14,498 nt of DNA. Origin: JBIOUF01 sp044866695 (GTDB lineage Bacteria; Actinomycetota; Actinomycetes; Propionibacteriales; Nocardioidaceae). Location of the stretch: positions 1 to 14,498 of the forward strand of contig JBIOUF010000094.1 of the NCBI GenBank assembly GCA_044866695.1, written 5' to 3'. Within the stretch, counting starts at the first letter, position 1. Each line of letters starts with the position of its first letter. The translations under genes and the position numbers were made by a program. Under the pieces are notes generated by a model. That model did no database searches, was not told the DNA's origin, and saw nothing but the letters and a program-made list of their open reading frames with translations. Of this stretch, positions 1 through 5,839 are shown piece by piece.

Positions 1-13
1 GACGACTCCCCCG

Positions 14-769
14 GTGACCCGGGCGGCGTTGGGGCAGCCGCTGGTCGTCCTGGACCACGTCGACAAGTGGTTCGGGGACCTGCACGTGCTGCGCGACGTG
101 ACGCTGTCGGTCGACCGGGGTGAGGTGGTCGTCGTCATCGGCCCGTCCGGGTCGGGGAAGTCCACGCTGTGTCGCACCATCAACCGGCTGGAGAGCATCG
201 ACAAGGGCTCCATCAGCCTCGACGGCGAGCCGCTCCCTGCGGAGGGGAAGTCGCTGGCCCGGCTGCGCGCCGAGGTCGGGATGGTGTTCCAGTCGTTCAA
301 CCTGTTCGCCCACAAGACCATCCTGGAGAACGTCACGCTCGGCCCGGTCAAGGTGCGCGGGATGTCCCGCTCCGACGCCGAGCGGCGGGCCGGTGAGCTG
401 CTCGACCGGGTCGGAGTGGGGCAGCAGGCGGCCAAGTACCCCGCCCAGCTCTCCGGCGGACAGCAGCAGCGCGTGGCGATCGCCCGGGCCCTGGCCATGG
501 ACCCGAAGGTGATGCTGTTCGACGAGCCGACGTCCGCGCTCGACCCCGAGATGATCAAGGAGGTGCTCGACGTCATGGTCGAGCTCGCGGAGGGCGGCAT
601 GACCATGATCGTGGTGACACACGAGATGGGCTTCGCGCGCACCGCCGCCAACCGCGTGGTCTTCATGTCAGACGGCGCGATCGTGGAGGAGAACGACCCC
701 GACACGTTCTTCACCAGCCCTCGCTCCGACCGCGCGAAGGACTTCCTCGGGAAGATCCTCAAGCACTGA
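14..769 (+). CDS. gluA: Glutamate/polar amino-acid ABC importer, ATP-binding subunit
   Basis: This is the cytoplasmic ATPase that powers the importer encoded by this gene and the next three. At 251 residues it has the normal length for the polar amino-acid class. Visible motifs are Walker A GPSGSGKST (43-51), Q-loop Gln93, signature LSGGQ (146-150), Walker B VMLFDE (166-171), D-loop SALD and switch His203. It is first of four same-strand genes, with 49 nt to the binding-protein gene. The GTG at 14 is the chosen start because family homology begins within about ten residues of it. No Shine-Dalgarno sequence is visible in the 13 upstream bases and the frame is open to the window edge, so a slightly earlier start is possible. 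The substrate is inferred from the binding protein and gene order, which match gluABCD of Corynebacterium; glutamine or aspartate cannot be excluded. Confidence 0.93.
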   Translation: MTRAALGQPLVVLDHVDKWFGDLHVLRDVTLSVDRGEVVVVIGPSGSGKSTLCRTINRLESIDKGSISLDGEPLPAEGKSLARLRAEVGMVFQSFNLFAHKTILENVTLGPVKVRGMSRSDAERRAGELLDRVGVGQQAAKYPAQLSGGQQQRVAIARALAMDPKVMLFDEPTSALDPEMIKEVLDVMVELAEGGMTMIVVTHEMGFARTAANRVVFMSDGAIVEENDPDTFFTSPRSDRAKDFLGKILKH

Positions 770-784
770 CCATCCCACGAGACG

Positions 785-800
785 GGCCGCTCGGACGGCC
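785..800 (+). other. Small hairpin in the gluA-gluB gap
   Basis: GGCCG (785-789) can pair with CGGCC (796-800) around a 6-nt loop. It lies just upstream of the gluB ribosome binding site. There is no T tract, so it is not an obvious terminator; it could be an RNA-processing or stability element. Confidence 0.3.
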
Positions 801-807
801 GGAACCT

Positions 808-813
808 AAGGAG
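808..813 (+). promoter_or_regulatory. Strong ribosome binding site of gluB
   Basis: AAGGAG sits 5 nt before the ATG at 819. It is one of the two best Shine-Dalgarno sequences in the importer operon, which fits high production of the binding protein. Confidence 0.8.
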
Positions 814-818
814 TAATC

Positions 819-1697
819 ATGCGAGTGACAAGAACCAGCAGCCTTCTGTCGGTGTTGGGCCTCGGGTTGGCACTCTCGCTGGCCGGGTGTGGGGGCGACG
901 ACGAGAGCAGCGGGAACGCCGACGTCGAGGCGGCCGAGGACCTGACCGGTGTCCCCAAGGAGCTGTCCGACGCCGGCTCGGTCAAGATCGGGGTGAAGTT
1001 CGACCAGCCCGGCATCGGCAACAAGGTGCCGGGGTCCGACGAGCCCGAGGGCTTCGACATCGAGATCGGCAAGATCCTCGCCGCGAACCTGGGCATCGAC
1101 GCAGACGGCATCGAGTGGATCGAGACGGTCTCGGACAACCGGGAGCCGTTCCTGACCGACGGCACGGTCGACCTGGTCGTGGCGTCGTACTCGATCACCG
1201 ACGAGCGGCGCAAGGTGGTCGGCCAGGCCGGCCCCTACTACGTCACCGGGCAGCAGCTGCTGGTCCGCACCGAGGACGAGGACACCATCACCGGTCCGGA
1301 CGACCTGAAGAACGTCAAGGTCTGCTCCGTGGAGGGGTCGACGTCCCTGGAGCGCGTGCAGGACGAGTACGGCGCCAAGCCGGTGCCCTTCGCGACGTAC
1401 TCGGAGTGCGTCGACCAGCTCGAGAACGGCACCGTCGACGCCGTGACGACCGACGGCGCGATCCTCCTGGGCTACGCCGCGGAGAACCCCGACGAGCTGA
1501 AGGTGGTCGGGGAGCCGTTCTCCGAGGAGCGCTATGGCGTCGGCTACGCCAAGGATGCCGAGGGCATGTGCGACTTCATCAACGAGACGCTGGAGGAGTC
1601 CTTCGACGACGGCACCTGGGCGGACGCGTTCGAGGCGACGCTCGGCGAGTCCGGCGTCGAGACGCCGGAGACACCCGAGCTCGACCCGTGCCCGTGA
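819..1697 (+). CDS. gluB: Glutamate-type solute-binding lipoprotein of the ABC importer
   Basis: This is the extracellular substrate-binding protein that hands amino acids to the GluCD permease. The N-terminus is a lipoprotein signal peptide: a short basic start, a hydrophobic stretch, then lipobox LAGC with Cys24 as the lipidated residue. The mature part belongs to the family 3 periplasmic binding proteins. It shows VKIGVKFDQPGIG (55-67), typical of glutamate-binding GluB, GFDIEIG (78-84), and ASYSITDERRK (122-132), which carries the ligand-binding Ser/Thr/Arg type residues. Cys169 and Cys197 could form a disulphide. The length of 292 is normal. The ATG start is fixed by an AAGGAG 5 nt upstream. 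A hairpin and tandem repeats follow the gene and separate it from the permeases. Glutamate specificity is inferred from family resemblance. Confidence 0.92.
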   Translation: MRVTRTSSLLSVLGLGLALSLAGCGGDDESSGNADVEAAEDLTGVPKELSDAGSVKIGVKFDQPGIGNKVPGSDEPEGFDIEIGKILAANLGIDADGIEWIETVSDNREPFLTDGTVDLVVASYSITDERRKVVGQAGPYYVTGQQLLVRTEDEDTITGPDDLKNVKVCSVEGSTSLERVQDEYGAKPVPFATYSECVDQLENGTVDAVTTDGAILLGYAAENPDELKVVGEPFSEERYGVGYAKDAEGMCDFINETLEESFDDGTWADAFEATLGESGVETPETPELDPCP

Positions 1698-1714
1698 CCC
1701 CCGGCTGACCGGCA

Positions 1715-1741
1715 TGGGCGCCGCCCTGGCGGCGGCGCCCA
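1715..1741 (+). terminator. Perfect GC-rich hairpin after gluB, probable attenuator or mRNA stabiliser
   Basis: TGGGCGCCGCC (1715-1725) is followed by a 5-nt loop and its exact complement GGCGGCGCCCA (1731-1741). It starts 18 nt after the gluB stop and lies within the operon. No T-run follows, so complete factor-independent termination is unlikely. Partial termination or protection of the gluAB mRNA 3' end would lower permease expression relative to the binding protein. The function is inferred; the stem is plain in the sequence. Confidence 0.6.
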
Positions 1742-1746
1742 CCGTT

Positions 1747-1816
1747 CACGCAGGGCGGCCCACGCAAGGCCGTTCACGCAGGGCCGGCCACGCAGGGCCG
1801 GCCACGCAGGGCCGGC
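1747..1816 (+). repeat. Five tandem 14-bp units between gluB and gluC
   Basis: Units start at 1747, 1761, 1775, 1789 and 1803. The last three are identical copies of CACGCAGGGCCGGC; the first two are diverged copies. The array sits between the post-gluB hairpin and the gluC ribosome binding site. It contains repeated GGCC blocks that could pair with one another in RNA. Copy number is likely to vary between strains. Confidence 0.9.
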
Positions 1817-1840
1817 CGGGAGGCCGGAGCGCTGGCGGAC

Positions 1841-1846
1841 AGGAGG
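1841..1846 (+). promoter_or_regulatory. Ribosome binding site of gluC
   Basis: AGGAGG lies 4 nt before the GTG at 1851. It decides the GTG start of gluC and shows that gluC is translated independently of gluB. Confidence 0.75.
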
Positions 1847-1850
1847 ACCG

Positions 1851-2552
1851 GTGCACGTCTTCATCGAGAACTGGCGCCAGGTGCTGACCGCGTTCGGGGT
1901 GACCGTCGAGATCATCCTGCTGGCCGGCACGCTCGCGCTGGTCGTCGGCTCCGCGCTGGCCGCGATGCGGGTGTGCCCGATCGGGCTGGCCCGCGGCGTC
2001 GGCACCGCGTACGTGTACGCCGTTCGCAACACCCCGCTGCTGCTGATCATGCTGATCTTCGCGTTCGGGCTTCCCGAGCTGGGGATCAAGCCCGAGGTGG
2101 ACCTCAGCGCGGTCGCCGGCGCCGAGCGGGTCGACCTGCTGGTCTTCAACGTCTTCTTCGTCTTCGCCAGCGTGGCGCTCGGCCTGTACACCGCTGCGTT
2201 CGTGTGCGAGGCGCTGCGCAGCGGGATCAACTCGATCCCGCTCGGCCAGGCCGAGGCCGCGCGAGCCGTCGGCATGACCTTCGCGCAGACGCTCCGGCTC
2301 GTCGTGCTGCCGCAGGCGTTCCGCGCGGTCATCCCGCCGCTGGTGAGCACCTTGATCGCGATGACCAAGAACTCCAGCCTGGCCGCCGGCGTCGGCGTCA
2401 CCGAGATGACCTTCATGATGCGCAAGCTGACCAACGCCAACGCCGACCAACTGCTGGTGATCTTCTTCGGGTTCGCGCTGTTCTACATGCTGCTGGTGGC
2501 GCTGATCTCGGCCGCCGGCGGCTTCCTCGAGCGCAGGGGCCGGGTGGCCTGA
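1851..2552 (+). CDS. gluC: Glutamate ABC importer, permease subunit
   Basis: This is one of two inner-membrane permeases forming the translocation path, with about five hydrophobic helices in 233 residues. Visible family features are AYVYAVRNTPLLLIM (53-67), typical of His/Glu/Gln-type permeases, and an EAA-type cytoplasmic loop around 120-155 (EALRSGINSIP...QAEAARAVGM...LPQAF) that docks on the ATPase. The GTG start follows a near-perfect AGGAGG. The gene ends 1 nt before gluD starts, so the two permeases are probably translationally coupled and made in equal amounts. GluC rather than GluD is assigned from its shorter length and its position directly after the binding protein. Confidence 0.9.
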   Translation: MHVFIENWRQVLTAFGVTVEIILLAGTLALVVGSALAAMRVCPIGLARGVGTAYVYAVRNTPLLLIMLIFAFGLPELGIKPEVDLSAVAGAERVDLLVFNVFFVFASVALGLYTAAFVCEALRSGINSIPLGQAEAARAVGMTFAQTLRLVVLPQAFRAVIPPLVSTLIAMTKNSSLAAGVGVTEMTFMMRKLTNANADQLLVIFFGFALFYMLLVALISAAGGFLERRGRVA

Positions 2553-2553
2553 G

Positions 2554-3411
2554 GTGTCCAGCGTCCTGTTCGACGAGCCGGGGCCGCGCACCAGGGCCCG
2601 CTACCGCATCTACACGGTCGTCTTCGCCGTGGTCATGCTGGGGGTGCTGTGGTGGGTCTACACCCGCCTGAAGGATGCCGGCGAGCTGGACCCCGAGGTC
2701 TTCGAGGCGCTGTCGCAGGAGAACATCTGGCGGGCGATCCGGGCCGGCCTGATGGAGACCCTCAAGGCGGCGGCGCTGGGCATCTCGTTCGCGATCGTGC
2801 TCGGCGTCGTCCTGGCGGTGGCCCGGCTCTCCGACCGCCGGTGGGTGCGCCTGCCCGCCCAGGTGTTCATCGAGTTCTTCCGCGCCGTCCCCCTGCTGCT
2901 GCTGATCCTGATGCTGCGCCAGCTGCTGGCGCTGCACAGCGGGCTGGACACCTACACCACCGGGCTGGTCTCGCTGGTCGCAGGGCTGACCATCTACAAC
3001 GGGTGCGTGCTCGCCGAGGTGTTCCGCGCCGGCATCCAGGCGGTGCCCAAGGGGCAGTCCGAGGCGGCGTACGCCATCGGGATGCGCAAGGGCCAGGTGA
3101 TGCGGATGGTGCTCATGCCGCAGGCGGTGCGGTTCATGCTGCCGGCCATCATCAGCCAGTGCGTGGTGGTGCTGAAGGACACCTCGCTGGGGTCGTTCGT
3201 CGTCTACCCCGAGCTGCTCCGCGAGCTGCGGGGGATCGCCGAGTTCGTGAACAACAACCTGATGACCTACCTGCTCGGCGCGGTGATCTACATCGTGCTC
3301 AACTCGATCCTCTCCCTCACCGCGACCTGGCTGGAGAAGCGGCAGCGCCGCCAGGGCCGCGGTGCGACCGAGGTGATCGAGGAGACCGAGTCGGTGCTGC
3401 CGATGACCTGA
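2554..3411 (+). CDS. gluD: Glutamate ABC importer, second permease subunit
   Basis: This is the partner permease of GluC in the membrane. Its 285 residues begin with a cytoplasmic segment and a first helix at about 20-36. The typical FIEFFRAVPLLLLI block is at 105-118, and the EAA-type loop spans about 155-190 (EVFRAGIQAVP...QSEAAYAIGM...LMPQAVR). The C-terminal tail after 260 is charged and cytoplasmic. The GTG start lies one base after the gluC stop and has no close Shine-Dalgarno sequence (AGGGG is 14 nt away), so it probably depends on ribosomes finishing gluC. It is the last gene of the importer operon. The convergent rny gene ends only 11 bp downstream and no terminator is evident between them. 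Confidence 0.9.
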   Translation: MSSVLFDEPGPRTRARYRIYTVVFAVVMLGVLWWVYTRLKDAGELDPEVFEALSQENIWRAIRAGLMETLKAAALGISFAIVLGVVLAVARLSDRRWVRLPAQVFIEFFRAVPLLLLILMLRQLLALHSGLDTYTTGLVSLVAGLTIYNGCVLAEVFRAGIQAVPKGQSEAAYAIGMRKGQVMRMVLMPQAVRFMLPAIISQCVVVLKDTSLGSFVVYPELLRELRGIAEFVNNNLMTYLLGAVIYIVLNSILSLTATWLEKRQRRQGRGATEVIEETESVLPMT

Positions 3412-3422
3412 GCGGGCCGCGG

Positions 3423-4829
3423 TCAGCGGGCGATCTCGGTGGCCCGGCTCTCCCGGATCACCGTGACCTTGATCTGGCCGGGGTAGGTGAGCTTCTCCTC
3501 GAACATCTTGGCGATGTCGTGGGCCAGCAGGGTGGCCTCGAGGTCGTCGACCTGGTCGGGCTTGACCATCACCCTGACCTCGCGACCGGCGTGCATGGCG
3601 AAGACCTTCTCCACGCCCGGCATGGCGCCGGCCAGCTCCTCCAGCGCGGTCAGCCGCTCGACGTAGGACTCCAGGGACTCCCGCCGGGCGCCTGGCCGCC
3701 CGCCGCTGATCGCGTCGGCGGCCTGGGTGAGCACCGCCTCGACGGTGCGCGGCTCCACCTCGTTGTGGTGGGCCTCGATGGCGTGCACGACGTCGTCGCC
3801 CTCGCCGTACCGCCGGGCCAGGTCGGCCCCGACGATGGCGTGGGACCCCTCCGCCTCGTGCGTGAGCGCCTTGCCGATGTCGTGGAGGAACGCCGCGCGG
3901 ACGCAGACCGCCCGGTCCACGCCGAGCTCGTCGGCGAGCAGGCCCGCGGCGTGCCCGGACTCGACCAGGTGCCGCAGCACGTTCTGCCCGTACGACGTGC
4001 GGTAGCGCAGCCGGCCCATGGTGGCGACCAGCTCGGGGTGGAGGTCGGTGATGCCCATCTCCAGGCAGGCGTCGTGGCCGGCGCCCAGACAGACCTCGGC
4101 GACCTGCCCCTCGCACCGGGCATGGACGTCCTCGATCCGGCTGGGGTGGATCCGGCCGTCCTCGACCAGCGCCTCCAAGGTGAGCCGGGCCACCTCGCGG
4201 CGGACCGGGTCGAAGCAGCTCAGCTGGACCGACCCGGGGGTGTCGTCGATGACCAGGTTGACCCCGGTCACCTGCTCGAAGGCCCGGATGTTGCGCCCGT
4301 CACGGCCGATGATCCGGCCCTTGAGGTCGTCGCTGGGCAGCCGCACCGAGGACACCGTCGACTCCGCGGTCTGCTCCCCGGCCAGCCGCTGGACGACGGT
4401 GGTCAGGATGCGCCTGGCCTCCGCCTCGGCGCTCTCCCTCGCGGTCTGCTCGATCTCGCGGGCCAGCAGGGCCGCCTGTCGCCGGGCGTCGGCCTCCACC
4501 GCGGCCACCAGGGCGGCCTTGGCCTCCTCGGCGGTCAGCCCGGCGATCCGCTGCAGCTCGGCCAGCCGCTCCTGCTCGGCGAGGGCCAGCGCCTCGGCCC
4601 GGTCCTCGAGCGCCTTGGCCTCCGCCTCGCTGCGCTCCTCCCGGGCGGTCAGCCGCGACTCGCGGCGCTCGATGTCCTGCCGCTGGTCGTGGAGGTCGAC
4701 GTGCAGGTCGTGCTCGCGGCGAGCGGACAGGTTGCGGTTGTAGAGCCCGATCCCGACCACCACCGCACCGACGAGCAGCAGCACGAGCAGGGCGATGAGC
4801 ACGACCTCGCCCACGCCCAGGGCGCTCAC
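3423..4829 (-). CDS. rny: Ribonuclease Y, membrane-anchored endoribonuclease
   Basis: RNase Y cuts single-stranded RNA internally to start mRNA decay at the membrane. The 468 residues show, in order, a transmembrane helix (about 8-29), a charged Glu/Arg/Ala-rich coiled coil (about 35-150), a KH RNA-binding domain with GRIIGRDGRNI (171-181), and an HD metal-dependent phosphohydrolase domain with His316-Asp317 (FLHDIGKA) and a later His354-His355. It then has the conserved C-terminal YPGQIKVTVIRE. It is shorter than the usual 510-530 residues, mostly through a shorter coiled coil. The GTG start has AGAGGG 7 nt upstream and overlaps the stop of a 15-codon upstream ORF (GTGA). It has its own promoter behind recX. 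Confidence 0.93.
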   Translation of the reverse strand: MSALGVGEVVLIALLVLLLVGAVVVGIGLYNRNLSARREHDLHVDLHDQRQDIERRESRLTAREERSEAEAKALEDRAEALALAEQERLAELQRIAGLTAEEAKAALVAAVEADARRQAALLAREIEQTARESAEAEARRILTTVVQRLAGEQTAESTVSSVRLPSDDLKGRIIGRDGRNIRAFEQVTGVNLVIDDTPGSVQLSCFDPVRREVARLTLEALVEDGRIHPSRIEDVHARCEGQVAEVCLGAGHDACLEMGITDLHPELVATMGRLRYRTSYGQNVLRHLVESGHAAGLLADELGVDRAVCVRAAFLHDIGKALTHEAEGSHAIVGADLARRYGEGDDVVHAIEAHHNEVEPRTVEAVLTQAADAISGGRPGARRESLESYVERLTALEELAGAMPGVEKVFAMHAGREVRVMVKPDQVDDLEATLLAHDIAKMFEEKLTYPGQIKVTVIRESRATEIAR

Positions 4830-4873
4830 GGCCAGGCCCTCTCGCAGGGCGCCCGGTCCGAGGTGGGTGTCAT
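4826..4873 (-). CDS. 15-codon upstream ORF coupled to rny
   Basis: An ATG at 4873 opens a 15-codon frame encoding MTPTSDRAPCERAWP. It is preceded at 5 nt by AAGGGAG, a better Shine-Dalgarno sequence than that of rny. Its TGA stop overlaps the rny GTG by sharing GTGA, the classic arrangement for translational coupling. The peptide resembles nothing I recognise, and its codons include ACA and AGG, which are less usual here. It may act only through translation, setting rny expression. Being so short, it could be chance. Confidence 0.45.
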   Translation of the reverse strand: MTPTSDRAPCERAWP

Positions 4874-4878
4874 GCCAG

Positions 4879-4885
4879 CTCCCTT
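4879..4885 (-). promoter_or_regulatory. Ribosome binding site of the rny upstream ORF
   Basis: On the - strand this reads AAGGGAG, 5 nt before the ATG at 4873. It is the strongest ribosome binding site near rny and is the main reason to take the small upstream ORF seriously. Confidence 0.5.
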
Positions 4886-4990
4886 CGCGACGGGCGCCGA
4901 GACATGACCTCGGCGACCGGTCGGAACAGGGGACGACGCAGCCACCCGAGCGGGGTGGACGCGCCCTCTGGTCACGAAGGTGCGGTCGAG

Positions 4991-5012
4991 CCCGGGAAGC
5001 TGCCCTCCCGGG
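4991..5012 (-). other. Hairpin in the rny leader
   Basis: CCCGGGA (4991-4997) pairs perfectly with TCCCGGG (5006-5012) around an 8-nt loop. It lies inside the predicted 5' leader of rny, about 160 nt before the rny start. It has no T tract in either direction. It might be an RNase Y autoregulation or processing element, or a weak terminator for recX read-through. Confidence 0.4.
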
Positions 5013-5092
5013 TGTGTCGGTGTCAGTGGTTCGGCGGCTGTTCGTTGGTGGTGGCCCCGGGACGAGAGTGACGCGTACCGTGACCTGTTCGA

Positions 5093-5121
5093 AATCTAGG
5101 TCGGGGTCCGGGGTCGGTCAA
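5093..5121 (-). promoter_or_regulatory. Predicted housekeeping sigma promoter of rny
   Basis: Reading the - strand, TTGACC (5121-5116) is followed by exactly 17 nt and then TAGATT (5098-5093), a good match to the SigA-type -35/-10 consensus. The start of transcription would be near 5086, giving a leader of about 257 nt before the rny GTG. The promoter lies about 50 bp behind the recX stop. Confidence 0.65.
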
Positions 5122-5135
5122 GCAATCCCTGACCG
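5115..5135. repeat. Inverted repeat over the rny -35 box, possible operator
   Basis: CGGTCA (5115-5120) and TGACCG (5130-5135) form 6-bp arms separated by 9 bp. The left arm overlaps the predicted -35 hexamer. The spacing suits a dimeric regulator, but arms this short can occur by chance in G+C-rich DNA. Confidence 0.3.
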
Positions 5136-5169
5136 GCACGCCCCGCGCACCGGTGTCGCCGGCCGGTCC

Positions 5170-5832
5170 TCACCACCCCCCGGCCCCGGCACGACCGTCG
5201 TGAGGACCGTCGTCACGAGCGCCGTCGTGAGCGCCGTCCTGCTCGCCGTCCGGCTCTGCGTGGGCCAGCGCCTCGTCGCCCCGGGCGCCCAGCTCCTCGC
5301 GCACGACCCGAAACGCGGTCCCCGGCGGGTAGCCGCGGCGAGCCAGCATCCCGGTGAGCCGCCGCGCGAGCGCCACGGTGTCGAGCCGGCTGGCGGTGGC
5401 TCCCCTCAGCCGGCGTCGCACCAGCTCGCGAGCAGCGGCCACCTCGTGCTCCGGGTCCACTCCGGCCAGCGCGTCGGCGGCGTCGGCGGCACCGACCCCC
5501 TTGCGGCGCAGCTCGGCGGCCAGGGCGCGCCGGGCCAGGCCGCGTCCGGCATGACGGGAGCGCACCCACTCCTGCGCGAACGCGGCGTCGTCGACCAGCC
5601 CGACCTCGGCGAACCGGGTGAGCACCCGGTCGGCCACCTCCGCGGGCACTCCCTTGCGGGCCAGCCCGCTGGCCAGCTCCGCCCGGCTCCGGGCCCGGCC
5701 GGTGAGCTGGTCCAGGAGGATCCGCCGCGCCACCTCGTCGGGGTCGGCGGGTGGGCCCTTGGCGACCGGGTCGGCCGGGAGGGGCGACCAGCGATCTCGG
5801 GACGTCGCGACGGTGGGTCGGGGGTCGGCCAT
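5170..5832 (-). CDS. recX: RecX, regulatory protein of RecA
   Basis: RecX binds RecA filaments and restrains recombinase and co-protease activity. The 220-residue protein has a variable N-terminus (1-30) and then the three-helix RecX repeats: LLDQLTGRARSRAEL near 39-53, the diagnostic VGLVDDAAFAQEWVRSR at 77-93, then GLARRALAAELRRKGV at 98-113. A final repeat with MLARRGYPPGTAFRVV is at 162-177. The ATG at 5832 is chosen because it lies 7 nt after the recA stop; the frame is open further upstream, but that part is antisense-like filler overlapping recA. No Shine-Dalgarno sequence is seen, so translation is probably coupled to recA. The last 28 residues are an odd Asp/Gly/His-rich repeat tail (DGEQDGAHDGARDDG) outside the RecX fold. 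Confidence 0.9.
   Translation of the reverse strand: MADPRPTVATSRDRWSPLPADPVAKGPPADPDEVARRILLDQLTGRARSRAELASGLARKGVPAEVADRVLTRFAEVGLVDDAAFAQEWVRSRHAGRGLARRALAAELRRKGVGAADAADALAGVDPEHEVAAARELVRRRLRGATASRLDTVALARRLTGMLARRGYPPGTAFRVVREELGARGDEALAHAEPDGEQDGAHDGARDDGPHDGRAGAGGW
5191..5256 (-). repeat. Degenerate repeat encoding the Asp-Gly-rich RecX tail
   Basis: Inside recX, near-copies of CCGTCGTGAG and GCCGTCCTG on the + strand follow one another and encode DG-x-x-DG steps in residues 193-214. The units are imperfect. They probably arose by slippage after the conserved domain had ended. Confidence 0.5.
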
Positions 5833-5839
5833 CGGCTGG

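Noticed and set aside
3412..3422. A bidirectional terminator between the convergent gluD and rny genes.
   Set aside because: Only 11 bp are available and no stem with a T tract on either strand could be identified; termination must occur within or beyond the neighbouring genes.
2413..4116. A 567-codon - strand open frame spanning gluC, gluD and the end of rny.
   Set aside because: It is antisense to two permease genes and out of frame with rny; the composition is typical of a high-G+C shadow frame.
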